Assembly: GCF_000434895.1 (NCBI RefSeq)
Contig: NZ_FR892814.1
Location: forward strand, 1-64,000
Source of the DNA: Phascolarctobacterium succinatutens CAG:287
GTDB lineage: Bacteria; Bacillota; Negativicutes; Acidaminococcales; Acidaminococcaceae
Length of the DNA stretch: 64,000 bases
Reading direction: 5' to 3'
Made by a program: the position numbers and the translations under genes. This document shows, piece by piece, positions 54,725-63,380 of this stretch (position 1 is the first letter of the stretch; the number at the start of each line of letters is the position of its first letter). The notes beneath the pieces are model-generated. The model was not told where the DNA came from and made no database searches. It saw only the letters and a list, made by a program, of their open reading frames with translations.

Positions 54725-55255
54725 TTATTTTTCAATACCTACGCGCGCAGGAATGCCTCTTTTGAAGGGATGCTTACGCATGCAGACCTCGGATACATAA
54801 TCAGCCAGCTCCACCAGCTCCGGCGCCGGGTTACGTCCTGTCATAACAACCTCCAGCTCCTGCGGCTTGTTCTTCAGAAACTCGACCAAAGCAGCCTGGT
54901 CAAATACGCCAGTATTGCAGGCACCGATGATTTCGTCAAAAATAAGCAGGTCGATATGCTCATGAGCACATTTTTGCTTAACCTTGTCAAAAAGCACCAT
55001 GTGCTCGCGCTTAACCTCTGCCTTTTCCTCATCGTTCATCTGGAAGGTGAACTTCTTTGTTTCCTTACCGCGCATTACCTCAATATTCGGCAGCAGTGCC
55101 AGGCTCGCAAGCTCGCCTGTCGGCCTGCTTTTGAGGAACTGCACTATCAGCACATGGTTGCCATGGCCTGCGCAGCGGATTGACAAGCCCATAGCAGCGG
55201 TAGTTTTTCCCTTGCCATCGCCACAATAAATATGAATGAGTCCACCGTCTTTCAT
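54725..55255 (-). CDS. cobO: Cob(I)alamin adenosyltransferase (CobA/CobO/BtuR type)
   Basis: Adds the 5'-deoxyadenosyl group to the cobalt of corrinoids. The 176-residue protein has the P-loop GDGKGKTT (residues 12-19) used in reverse orientation by this family, then LIVQFLKS, the DEI motif LLIFDEIIGA and VVMTGRNPAPELVELADYVSE. The ATG immediately follows the cbiP TGA, so the two are translationally coupled. Confidence 0.95.
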   Translation of the reverse strand: MKDGGLIHIYCGDGKGKTTAAMGLSIRCAGHGNHVLIVQFLKSRPTGELASLALLPNIEVMRGKETKKFTFQMNDEEKAEVKREHMVLFDKVKQKCAHEHIDLLIFDEIIGACNTGVFDQAALVEFLKNKPQELEVVMTGRNPAPELVELADYVSEVCMRKHPFKRGIPARVGIEK

Positions 55256-56788
55256 TCAGACACCTGCTTTCAAAATCTCATAAATTTTCTTCATATCCAG
55301 GTTTTCACGGATGCTGTCGGCAAGAATATCGTATTGCTGACGTTTGTATTCCGCAAAGTTGATGGTCTGGATGTCCTCCATCTTTTTGCCCTTCTTGGCC
55401 AGCAGCGCTTCGACAATCTTTACGGCAATGCCATCGCCGTCAAAAACGCCATGTACATAAGTGCCGTAAACATTGAGCTTGCCCTCGGTGTTCTGAGAGC
55501 CTTCAGCCATAATCTCACCATCCTCGTGAATCGGGCTGATAGAGGTCAGTGCTGCCTCCTCCGGGAATTCGGTTACACCGGAGTGAATCTCGTAGCCATA
55601 AAGCGGCTGACCGCTCAGTGCGGAGAAAATGCCCTGCACCTTGCCGAATTTGCCGGCCATCTGGATGGTACGTTTCTTTTCGATAAAGGTGGTTTCAATG
55701 TTCAGCAGGCCCATGCCAGGAGTAACGTTGGCCTTGCCGGTGCCGTCCTCTTCGCCGTACGGATCGGAAATCTGCTTGCCCAGCATCTGGTAACCGCCGC
55801 AGACACCGAACACTACGGTACCGCTGTTAGCATGCTTCAAAATAGCAGCCTCCATACCGCTCTGGCGTAGCCATTTCAGGTCGCCGGTGGTATTTTTGGT
55901 ACCGGGGATAATAATCATATCCGGCTGGCCCAGCTCGCGTACACTTGTTACATAGCGCAGGGATACGCCGGGAATCAGCTCGAATACGTTGAAGTCTGTA
56001 TAGTTGGACATACGCGGAATGCGTACAACTGCAATATCAATCAGCTTAACCTCGCTGCGGCCGCTGATACGCTCGGAAAGGCTGTCCTCATCCTCGATAT
56101 CAACCTTCAGCATCGGCAGCACGCCTACGATAGGTACGCCTGTTTTTTCTTCAATCATCTTCAGGCCGGGGCGCAGGATTTCTACGTCACCGCGGAACTT
56201 GTTGATGATAACACCCTTAACCATGGCTCTTTCGTCGTCCTCCAGCAGCATCAGCGTGCCGTAGATGGAAGCGAAAACGCCGCCACGGTCAATATCTGCT
56301 ACCAGCAGCACAGGAGCCTTAGCCATTTTAGCCATGCCCATGTTGACAAAATCGTCCTTTTTGATGTTGATTTCCGCCGGGCTGCCTGCACCCTCGATGC
56401 AGACGATATCGAATTTGGAAGCCAGCGTGTCAAACGCCTTCTGTACCTCCGGGCGCAAGGTATGCTTCATTGCATAATATTCGCCGGCCTTCATGGTACC
56501 GATTGCTTCGCCGTTGACAATAACCTGGGAACCGCTGTCGCTGGTAGGCTTCAGCAGAATAGGATTCATCAGTACGCTGGGCTCAATGTTGGCTGCTTCA
56601 GCCTGCACAACCTGTGCGCGTCCCATTTCCGCACCCTCGGCGGTGATAAAGGAATTCAGCGCCATGTTCTGGGATTTGAACGGTGCTACCTTGTAGCCGT
56701 CCTGATTGAATACACGGCATAAACCTGCTGTTACCAGGCTTTTGCCTGCATTGGACATGGTACCTACTATCATAAGTGCTTTTGCCAC
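55256..56788 (-). CDS. cbiP: Cobyric acid synthase CbiP/CobQ
   Basis: Amidates four side chains of adenosylcobyrinate a,c-diamide using glutamine and ATP. The ~510-residue protein has an N-terminal DTB-synthetase-like ATPase (MIVGTMSNAGKSLV, FKSQNMALNS). The C-terminal class I amidotransferase has the nucleophile Cys in FGVCGGYQMLG and a late His in GTYVHGVF. The start appears to be a GTG. GTG 56788 gives the family-like MAKALMIVGT and has a GAGAG site 8 nt ahead, so it is preferred over GTG 56797, which would overlap the previous stop. Confidence 0.94.
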   Translation of the reverse strand: MAKALMIVGTMSNAGKSLVTAGLCRVFNQDGYKVAPFKSQNMALNSFITAEGAEMGRAQVVQAEAANIEPSVLMNPILLKPTSDSGSQVIVNGEAIGTMKAGEYYAMKHTLRPEVQKAFDTLASKFDIVCIEGAGSPAEINIKKDDFVNMGMAKMAKAPVLLVADIDRGGVFASIYGTLMLLEDDERAMVKGVIINKFRGDVEILRPGLKMIEEKTGVPIVGVLPMLKVDIEDEDSLSERISGRSEVKLIDIAVVRIPRMSNYTDFNVFELIPGVSLRYVTSVRELGQPDMIIIPGTKNTTGDLKWLRQSGMEAAILKHANSGTVVFGVCGGYQMLGKQISDPYGEEDGTGKANVTPGMGLLNIETTFIEKKRTIQMAGKFGKVQGIFSALSGQPLYGYEIHSGVTEFPEEAALTSISPIHEDGEIMAEGSQNTEGKLNVYGTYVHGVFDGDGIAVKIVEALLAKKGKKMEDIQTINFAEYKRQQYDILADSIRENLDMKKIYEILKAGV

Positions 56789-56789
56789 T

Positions 56790-57917
56790 TTAATCACTCT
56801 CTTTCATCAAAAAGTCCAGTATGTCACGATAGCTTTGCAGCCTGATACTGTGACCTGTGGTATTAAGATAGCCTGCAATCACAGGCGTGCAGCCATCACC
56901 GTGCTTGCCTGTTACCGAGCTGGTAACGTGGTCGCCGCAGATGATAAGCTTCAGTGGTTCATGATACTTTGCTGCTATAGTCTGTAAAAACTGGGCATCT
57001 ATCCTGCTGATAAAATCAGCCTTAGCCTGATAATCATAGCGGTGCGAAGCCTCGTCACTGCCGTTGAAATGTGCAATAACGAAATCATCCTGCTGCAGCA
57101 TAGCAAGCGTTGCTTCAGCCTTCGCCATAATGTCAGTATCAACATCGCCGGTTGCATTCGGCGGTGTTATTACATCCATGCCCAAGGCTCTGGCGATGCC
57201 GCTGACAATCTCTGCCTTGCACACCGCCCCACCGCGCAGTCCGTGCAGACTGTCGAAGGAAGGGAGCACCTGGCGGGCTGAAGGTCCCCAGGGATACAGA
57301 ATATATTGCAGGCCATCACGGGCAAAGGGCTGCAGCCGTTTTGCCGACTCCTGCAAAAAATAGTTAATGGACAAGGACTTACTGCGCAGCTCCTGCAGCA
57401 AAGCGCTTACATCCCCGCCTACACTTTCGTGCGGCGGCTCTACAGCGCAGTTCAGCACGCCGGCCTCCTTGTTCATCACTAAAAGATTACGATATTCAGA
57501 TAGATGGATAAATTCTATATCTTTAAGGATACCGTCACACTGCTTGGCAGCCTGTTGCATCTCAAGCGGCGTCAGCCCCTGCCCGTTGAAGGCAGCAAGA
57601 CGGCCGTCAGCATCAACAGCAGCCAGATTGCAGCGCAGCACCATTTCATATTCAGAAATATCACGGTTGTGCGCCAACAGCTCCAGATAAGCACGGTTAT
57701 GCGGTATATCCTTTTTATCTACACCCAGAAGCCGCAGAATACAGCTGCAGCTTTCGGGAATGATGTCATTTTCACATATGCTGAGGCTCCCAAGTGTCCC
57801 GGAAGCAGCCAGCGCATCCATCGCAGGATGCACCGCATGCTCAAAGGGAGTCTGTCCCTGCCATGCAGGAATCGGGGAATCACCTAAGCCATCAATTAAT
57901 ACTAGTAAAGAGCGCAT
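56790..57917 (-). CDS. ApgM-like phosphoglycerate mutase/phosphatase in the cobalamin operon
   Basis: A 375-residue member of the alkaline-phosphatase superfamily, closest to archaeal-type cofactor-independent phosphoglycerate mutase (ApgM). It has the metal motif LVLIDGLGDSP at the start, the presumptive nucleophile Ser in DIIPESCSCILRLLG, then NLAAVDADGRL, HFNGSDEASHRYD and the metal-binding end CGDHVTSSVTGKHGDGCTP. It is embedded between cobD (16-bp overlap) and cbiP (1-bp gap), so it is surely cotranscribed with cobalamin genes. A glycolytic role is unlikely. It may dephosphorylate alpha-ribazole phosphate or handle phosphothreonine; this is inference. No CobC-type phosphatase is visible in the window. 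Confidence 0.78.
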   Translation of the reverse strand: MRSLLVLIDGLGDSPIPAWQGQTPFEHAVHPAMDALAASGTLGSLSICENDIIPESCSCILRLLGVDKKDIPHNRAYLELLAHNRDISEYEMVLRCNLAAVDADGRLAAFNGQGLTPLEMQQAAKQCDGILKDIEFIHLSEYRNLLVMNKEAGVLNCAVEPPHESVGGDVSALLQELRSKSLSINYFLQESAKRLQPFARDGLQYILYPWGPSARQVLPSFDSLHGLRGGAVCKAEIVSGIARALGMDVITPPNATGDVDTDIMAKAEATLAMLQQDDFVIAHFNGSDEASHRYDYQAKADFISRIDAQFLQTIAAKYHEPLKLIICGDHVTSSVTGKHGDGCTPVIAGYLNTTGHSIRLQSYRDILDFLMKESD

Positions 57918-58984
57918 GTTTTTATTGCTTCCTTAAGTGCTTTGATTAAACCGCGGTTCTGCACTCTCGTTTTGACCGCGATACGATAATAGCCTGCCTG
58001 CAGGTTGTGGTAGTTGGCGCATGAACGTATCAGATAGCCACGCTCATGCAGCAGCTCCGGAAGATTTTCCGGCTGCGGCAGATAAAAGAAAATATAGTTG
58101 GCCTCCGAGCCGTACACCTTGGCACCCAAAGCCGTAAGCTGGTTACGCAGATAGCTGCGCTCCTGCTCAATCAGCTTAAAGGATTTAGCCAGATATTCGT
58201 GCTCCTTTAAAGCAGCCTTGCCTGCCTCCTGCGCCAGAATGGAAACGTTCCAGTCCTGACCGCTCTGATGCAGTGCTGTGTTCAGCTCACTGCTGCCGCT
58301 GAGACAGTAGCCTAAGCGGATGCCCGGCATTGCAAAGGTTTTGGTGAAGGCCTTGAGGATAATCAGCTCAGGATAGGTTGCCAGCAAATCACGCATGCTG
58401 AAGGCCTTTTCCTCACTGACAAAATCCATAAAGCATTCATCTATCAAAAGATGGGCTCCTACCAGACGGCATTTGTCGAGAATCTGCACCATCAGCTCAC
58501 GGCTCGTCAGCTGGCCGGTAGGATTATTGGGATTACAGATAACAACTAAATCTGTTTCAGGCGTAATCGCAGCGACAATATCATTGTCAGCAGCAAAATC
58601 ACGCGCCTCCTGCAGATTATAATAGCTTATTTTGCAGTCTACCGTACGCAGAGCCTTTTCGTAATCAGCAAAGGTGGGTGCCAGAAGCAGTGCACGTCCG
58701 GGCTTCAAGGCCAGCGCCAGACGGAACAGCACATCGGCCGCACCGTTACCGAAGAAAATGTACTCCTGCGGCAGCTGCAGATAGCTTGCGGTCACCTCTG
58801 CCAGCTCGCGGCAGAAGGGATCAGGATAGTTGATACAAAGCTTTAAAGCCTGTTGAACGGCCTGCTTTATACCAAGCGGCAGGCCAAGAGGATTGATATT
58901 GGCGGAATAATCTACGAAGGGGCGACCATCCTTGGTCAGCTTTTCCGTATAGATATCTCCACCGTGTTCGTATTTATACATCAT
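57902..58984 (-). CDS. cobD: Threonine-phosphate decarboxylase CobD
   Basis: PLP enzyme that makes the (R)-1-amino-2-propanol phosphate linker of cobalamin from threonine phosphate. The 360-residue aminotransferase-fold protein has HGGDIY and DYSANINPLGLP at the N-terminus, NPNNPTGQ, LIDECFMDF and the PLP lysine in LKAFTKTFAMPGIRLGY, which is CobD-like. Histidinol-phosphate aminotransferase is the near relative, but the ANINPLG motif and operon context favour CobD. The start follows GGTAGAAG. Confidence 0.93.
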   Translation of the reverse strand: MMYKYEHGGDIYTEKLTKDGRPFVDYSANINPLGLPLGIKQAVQQALKLCINYPDPFCRELAEVTASYLQLPQEYIFFGNGAADVLFRLALALKPGRALLLAPTFADYEKALRTVDCKISYYNLQEARDFAADNDIVAAITPETDLVVICNPNNPTGQLTSRELMVQILDKCRLVGAHLLIDECFMDFVSEEKAFSMRDLLATYPELIILKAFTKTFAMPGIRLGYCLSGSSELNTALHQSGQDWNVSILAQEAGKAALKEHEYLAKSFKLIEQERSYLRNQLTALGAKVYGSEANYIFFYLPQPENLPELLHERGYLIRSCANYHNLQAGYYRIAVKTRVQNRGLIKALKEAIKTCALY

Positions 58985-58996
58985 CTTCTACCTGCT

Positions 58997-59965
58997 TCAT
59001 TTCAAAATAAGACTGTTCACCAAAAAAATCAAGGAAAACAGCAACAGGCTGAGAACAGCCGTCATATACAGTAAATTGTTGGTGGTAACTATATCCTCGG
59101 GGCACACCGGACGGATGTCATCGCCGATGGTTTCCTTGTGGACGAGCTTACCGAAATAAAAATGATCGCCGCCGAGCTGGATGTTCAAGGCACCGGCCGT
59201 AACTGATTCCGTCATTGCGGAATTAGGACTGAGATGATGATAGCGGTCGCGCCAGAATGTTTTCCACGCTCTCTTGGCATCAAGATTAAGGAAATAAGAT
59301 GCCACAATCATTACCAGACCAGTAATACGCGCGGGAATCAGATTGGCCAAATCATCTAGCTTGGCAGCACAGCGTCCAAAATAAAGATACGTGTCATTTT
59401 TATAACCGACCATGGAATCCATAGTATTGATGCCTTTATACAAAAAGGCCAAAGGAGCGCCGCCGATAAACATATAGAACATCGGAGCGATGATGCCGTC
59501 GGCAGTATTTTCCGCAACGGTTTCTACTGCACCCTTAGTCACCTCTGCAGCATCAAGTTCTTTTGTATCACGCCCAACGATCCATGAAAGCTTCAGTCTT
59601 GCATCAACAAGATCGTTATCCTTCAGGGCTGTGTATACCTTCATGCTTTCGTCACGCAGACATTTTGTAGCAAAGATCTGGTAGCACATAACGGTTTCCA
59701 GAGCAAAACGCAGCCAGGGGTTAACCTGTTCCGCCAGCGTCAGCACAGCAAACGGCACGGCAAAGGTAAAAACCAGAACGATTATTACCATCAAGGCACC
59801 GCCGAGCAGTAATGCTGTCTCGCCGGGAGCAAGCATACGCCGCAGTTTTTTATCCAGAAATCCTATTAAATTGCCAATTAAGCAGATTGGATGCGGCAAC
59901 CAATGCGGGTCACCGAAAATCAAATCTAAAATAAAACCTGCTACAATTGCGCCTAAGGTCATCAT
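58997..59965 (-). CDS. cbiB: Adenosylcobinamide-phosphate synthase CbiB
   Basis: Inner-membrane enzyme that attaches the aminopropanol phosphate linker to cobyric acid. The 322-residue protein has several transmembrane helices and the CbiB hallmarks FGDPHWLPHPICLIG, SWIVGRDTKELD, AENTADGIIAPMFY, GAPLAFLYKGINTMDSMVGY and WRDRYHHLSPNSA. It lies 12 bp ahead of cobD, whose product supplies its substrate. Confidence 0.95.
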   Translation of the reverse strand: MMTLGAIVAGFILDLIFGDPHWLPHPICLIGNLIGFLDKKLRRMLAPGETALLLGGALMVIIVLVFTFAVPFAVLTLAEQVNPWLRFALETVMCYQIFATKCLRDESMKVYTALKDNDLVDARLKLSWIVGRDTKELDAAEVTKGAVETVAENTADGIIAPMFYMFIGGAPLAFLYKGINTMDSMVGYKNDTYLYFGRCAAKLDDLANLIPARITGLVMIVASYFLNLDAKRAWKTFWRDRYHHLSPNSAMTESVTAGALNIQLGGDHFYFGKLVHKETIGDDIRPVCPEDIVTTNNLLYMTAVLSLLLFSLIFLVNSLILK

Positions 59966-60001
59966 CTAAGCAAACTCCCCTTTTCAGCAGTCTGTCGACT
60001 G

Positions 60002-61363
60002 CTATTTAGCAGCATACGCTGCACATTGTTTGATAAAGCTGCGGGCAAATTCAGGATTGCCCCACAGATGGATGTGCGGATAACCGGCATAAAGAGTCGG
60101 CGTAGTATTCGCGCATTCCCAGCTGCCGCGGCCGGAAGCCTTGGCAGCTATAAAGCTTGCACCGTTGTTGGTGCTGTCAGAGTAATGGAACTCGTGTCCG
60201 TTGATTGTTCCACCGGCAGGACACAGCAGATTATCCTGCTGCGCCGTCAGGTGCACATATCCGAAGCGCGTCAGCTTTTTAGTCATGGCCGATTCGCCCT
60301 TCAATGCACCAACCCAGCTGTACAGCTTATCGCCGTCGCGATAATGCTCCAGCAGATACATGAAGCCGCCGCATTCTGCAAAACAAGGCATACCGCCGTC
60401 GATGGCAGTTTTCAGCTCCTGCAGCAGCGTTTTGTTGTCTGCCAATTGCTGTGCGTAAAGCTCAGGATAGCCTCCGCCCAATACAAGGCCGCTGATGTTC
60501 TCCGGGAGATGCGCATCAGCTATCGGGCTGAAGGGTACGAGCTCTGCACCAAGCTCAGCTAAGAGGTCAAGTGCGTCCTGATAGTAGAAACAGAAGGCTT
60601 TGTCCATAGCGACTGCCACACGCATGCGTCCGACGGGTTCAAGGCTTACCTCGTCATACGCAAGCGGTGCGGCCTGGGCCGCTACCTGCAGCAGGCCGTC
60701 CAAATCAACCGATTTGGCTACCTGAGCTGCCAGCTTGGCAACTATCTGCTGTAAATCTCCTATTTCTTCGGCTGTAACCAAACCTAAATGACGGCTTTCA
60801 AAGTTACAGTCCTGCATTACCGGGAAGTAGCCTAACAGCTTCACACCGGCTTCGCGTTCAATTACATCCTTATAGAAAAGATAGCTCATCGGATTAACAT
60901 TGTTCAGAATAGCGCCGACGATGTGGCTGTCACTGCGGAATTCCTTAAAGCCCTTGATGGTCGCAGCAATGGATAAGGCGGCTCCTTTGCCGTTGACAAC
61001 CAATACTACCGGAACATCGCAGGTGCAGGCCAGGTCGTAAGCACTGGCTTCCGTGGTTTTACCCATGCCGTCGTAAAAGCCCATCGCTCCTTCAAAGACA
61101 GCTACATCCGCATGGCGTGCATTTTTTGCCACCAGATAACGCGTTGTAGCCTGCCCCAGCATGAACAGATCCAGATTGCGGGATTTTGCTCCGATAACAC
61201 GAGAATGAAACATCGGGTCAATATAATCAGGTCCTGATTTGAAGGCTGCCACAGACAGCCCTTTTTCCATCAGCGCCTTCAGCAGGCCGCAAACGATAGT
61301 TGTCTTGCCGCTGCCGCTACCGGGAGCACTGATCATAAAACGTGGAACTTTTACTTCAGCCAT
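60002..61363 (-). CDS. cbiA: Cobyrinate a,c-diamide synthase CbiA
   Basis: Amidates the a and c carboxylates of cobyrinate with glutamine and ATP. The 453-residue protein has the P-loop APGSGSGKTT (residues 13-22), FKSGPDYIDPMFH and EGAMGFYDG in the ATPase half. The amidotransferase half has VLGGGYPELYA, the nucleophile Cys in CFAECGGFMYLLE and HEFHYS. It starts 1 bp after the cbiET stop. Its match to the cobyrinate rather than hydrogenobyrinate enzyme follows from the anaerobic gene set. Confidence 0.95.
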   Translation of the reverse strand: MAEVKVPRFMISAPGSGSGKTTIVCGLLKALMEKGLSVAAFKSGPDYIDPMFHSRVIGAKSRNLDLFMLGQATTRYLVAKNARHADVAVFEGAMGFYDGMGKTTEASAYDLACTCDVPVVLVVNGKGAALSIAATIKGFKEFRSDSHIVGAILNNVNPMSYLFYKDVIEREAGVKLLGYFPVMQDCNFESRHLGLVTAEEIGDLQQIVAKLAAQVAKSVDLDGLLQVAAQAAPLAYDEVSLEPVGRMRVAVAMDKAFCFYYQDALDLLAELGAELVPFSPIADAHLPENISGLVLGGGYPELYAQQLADNKTLLQELKTAIDGGMPCFAECGGFMYLLEHYRDGDKLYSWVGALKGESAMTKKLTRFGYVHLTAQQDNLLCPAGGTINGHEFHYSDSTNNGASFIAAKASGRGSWECANTTPTLYAGYPHIHLWGNPEFARSFIKQCAAYAAK

Positions 61364-61364
61364 G

Positions 61365-62588
61365 TTAATCTTCCTTCTTCAATGCAGTCATTACATATAC
61401 AGGGTTTTGTGCCATCATCAGGTTGTAGCTGCCCAGATGCTTGCTGCGCGCTACAAACACATTGACGATTTCCAGACTGTAAGCGGGATGCTCCTTGTAA
61501 TAAGCAGCAACCTCTGCCAGAGTTTCTACCGTAATGGCATTGATTACAATACGGCAGTCACTGTTCTTGGCATAAATTACGTCCAGCATTTCACACAAAT
61601 CGCCGCCGCTGCCGCCTACGAAAACACAATCGGGAGCAGGCATGGCTTTAATGTTTTCCAAAGCTTCACCGGCAATAATCTCCAGATTGTCAACGCCAAA
61701 TAAGGCCTTGTTCTTTCCGAGGAGCTCAACAGCAACAGGGTTGCGCTCAAAGGCCCAAACCTTACCCCGGCTGGCAAGCAATGCCAGCTCAATGGAGCAG
61801 GAGCCTGTACCGGCACCAATGTCATAAATAATATCTGTAGCCTTCGGCTGCAGCTTGGACATCGATACGCTGCGTACCTCCTGTTTGGTCATGGGCACCT
61901 TGCTGCGCTGGAACAGGTCATCGGCAAGGCCGTGTACGGTAGAGGTAAAGCTTTGCGCATCCTCGTTCAAAATCATCATTACGGACAAGGACGGGAAATC
62001 CAAGGCACTAATTTCTTCCGCCGTACCGCTGGTAATTTTTTCTTCAGGATACGAAAGGTTTTCACCTACATAGACCTGAACCTGACCAAGACCATGCTCG
62101 CACAGCTGTGCGCACAGCTTTTGCGGAGAATTTTCTCCGCCGGTCAAGGAAAATACTTTTTTGTTACGGGCAACTGCCGCTACCAGGTTTTGTGTGCGTC
62201 CGTGCATGCTGACGATTTTAGCGTCATCCCAGGACAGCTGCAGCTTGGAGGAAAAATATACCAGGCTGCTGATGCCACAGTAGCGAACACATTCACAATC
62301 CGGCAGCTTACCGCTGATGGTTTTGGCGAGGCTGAAAAAGCCTACATCGCCGGAAACCAGCACCGCCAGCACATCCTTTTCAGGCTGTGCCTGCGCTGCA
62401 ATCTCAGCAATAGCAGCTGTTTTAATTGTATCATATACAGTTTTACTGCTGTCTGCAAAAGCAGCCAGCATGCGTTTGTCGCCAATCAGGATATTACTTG
62501 AGGCAATAGCCTGACGTGCTTCGCCGGTCAGCAAATCGGGGTTACCAGGGCCGATACCGACGATGTTTACGCGCAATTTTTGCGACAT
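61365..62588 (-). CDS. cbiET: Bifunctional cobalt-precorrin-7 methyltransferase / C15-methyltransferase-decarboxylase CbiET
   Basis: A fusion of two corrin-ring steps (CobL equivalent). Residues about 1-205 are the CbiE tetrapyrrole methylase (VNIVGIGPGNPDLLTGEA, LVSGDVGFFSLA, SMHGR). Residues about 215-407 are CbiT (DIIYDIGAGTGSCSIELA, AFERNP, FVGGSGGDL). The start is ATG 62588 with GGAGG 10 nt upstream; an upstream TTG at 62597 lies against the ribosome site. Gap to cbiA is 1 bp. Confidence 0.94.
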   Translation of the reverse strand: MSQKLRVNIVGIGPGNPDLLTGEARQAIASSNILIGDKRMLAAFADSSKTVYDTIKTAAIAEIAAQAQPEKDVLAVLVSGDVGFFSLAKTISGKLPDCECVRYCGISSLVYFSSKLQLSWDDAKIVSMHGRTQNLVAAVARNKKVFSLTGGENSPQKLCAQLCEHGLGQVQVYVGENLSYPEEKITSGTAEEISALDFPSLSVMMILNEDAQSFTSTVHGLADDLFQRSKVPMTKQEVRSVSMSKLQPKATDIIYDIGAGTGSCSIELALLASRGKVWAFERNPVAVELLGKNKALFGVDNLEIIAGEALENIKAMPAPDCVFVGGSGGDLCEMLDVIYAKNSDCRIVINAITVETLAEVAAYYKEHPAYSLEIVNVFVARSKHLGSYNLMMAQNPVYVMTALKKED

Positions 62589-62615
62589 AGGAAGCAAGCC
62601 TCCTTTTTATTTATA

Positions 62616-63380
62616 TCAATTACCGGCAGCAAAATGCTGCTTGAGGTAATCAACAATCTCACTATAGCCGGCACCGGTTTCTTCCTGTGCACGGCCGATG
62701 ACTATCAGCTTAGCGCCGGCAGCTGCCGCTGCCTCCACCTTTTCATCAAAGCCGCCGACAGCACCGGAATCCTTGGTCACCATGAACTTGCTGCCATACT
62801 TTTTCAGCATAGCGACATTCAGCTCCTTGCTGAACGGTCCCTGCATACAGATAATATGCGCAGGCTTGTAACCAAGCTTCAAGGCAATCTGCAGACTGCT
62901 TTCCAGCGGCAGGATACGCAGAACGATACGCTCGGCGTAATCATGCACAGCGGTGAAGTCCGGCAGGTTCTTGCTTCCGGTAGTCAGGAAGATGCCACCG
63001 TCCAGATGATTCAGAAGCTCGACGGCTTCCGCAAAATCGTGGACGGTAATGTAATCGCCGCCCTCGCCCGACGGACGCACCAGACGCAGATATTCAACCT
63101 GCTCGGTGCTGCAGGCCTCCTGCACCGTTGCCGTAACAACGGTAGCATAAGGATGCGTAGCGTCAATGACGCAGGCAGGGCGATGCTCCTGAATAAAGGC
63201 ACGCATAGCTGCAAGGTCCATACGCTCTGCCATGACGGTCATTCTGGGCTGCGGCTCAATCAAGGACGCGCCGTAATCCGTAGCAACAGAAACATACAGC
63301 TCCACCGGCAGCTTAGCCAGCTCCTTAATCAGGCGGCGTCCCTCACTGGTACCACCGATAAGCCAAATTACCGGTTTCAT
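62616..63380 (-). CDS. cbiJ: Cobalt-precorrin-6A reductase CbiJ
   Basis: NAD(P)H-dependent reduction of the macrocycle. The 254-residue protein opens with the CobK/CbiJ motif IWLIGGTSEGRRLIKEL, then VIDATHPYATVV, FLTTGSKNLPDF, RILP, MQGPFSKELN and TKDSGAVGGFDEKVEAA, all characteristic. It overlaps the cbiH stop by 4 bp (ATGA), indicating coupling. Confidence 0.95.
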   Translation of the reverse strand: MKPVIWLIGGTSEGRRLIKELAKLPVELYVSVATDYGASLIEPQPRMTVMAERMDLAAMRAFIQEHRPACVIDATHPYATVVTATVQEACSTEQVEYLRLVRPSGEGGDYITVHDFAEAVELLNHLDGGIFLTTGSKNLPDFTAVHDYAERIVLRILPLESSLQIALKLGYKPAHIICMQGPFSKELNVAMLKKYGSKFMVTKDSGAVGGFDEKVEAAAAAGAKLIVIGRAQEETGAGYSEIVDYLKQHFAAGN

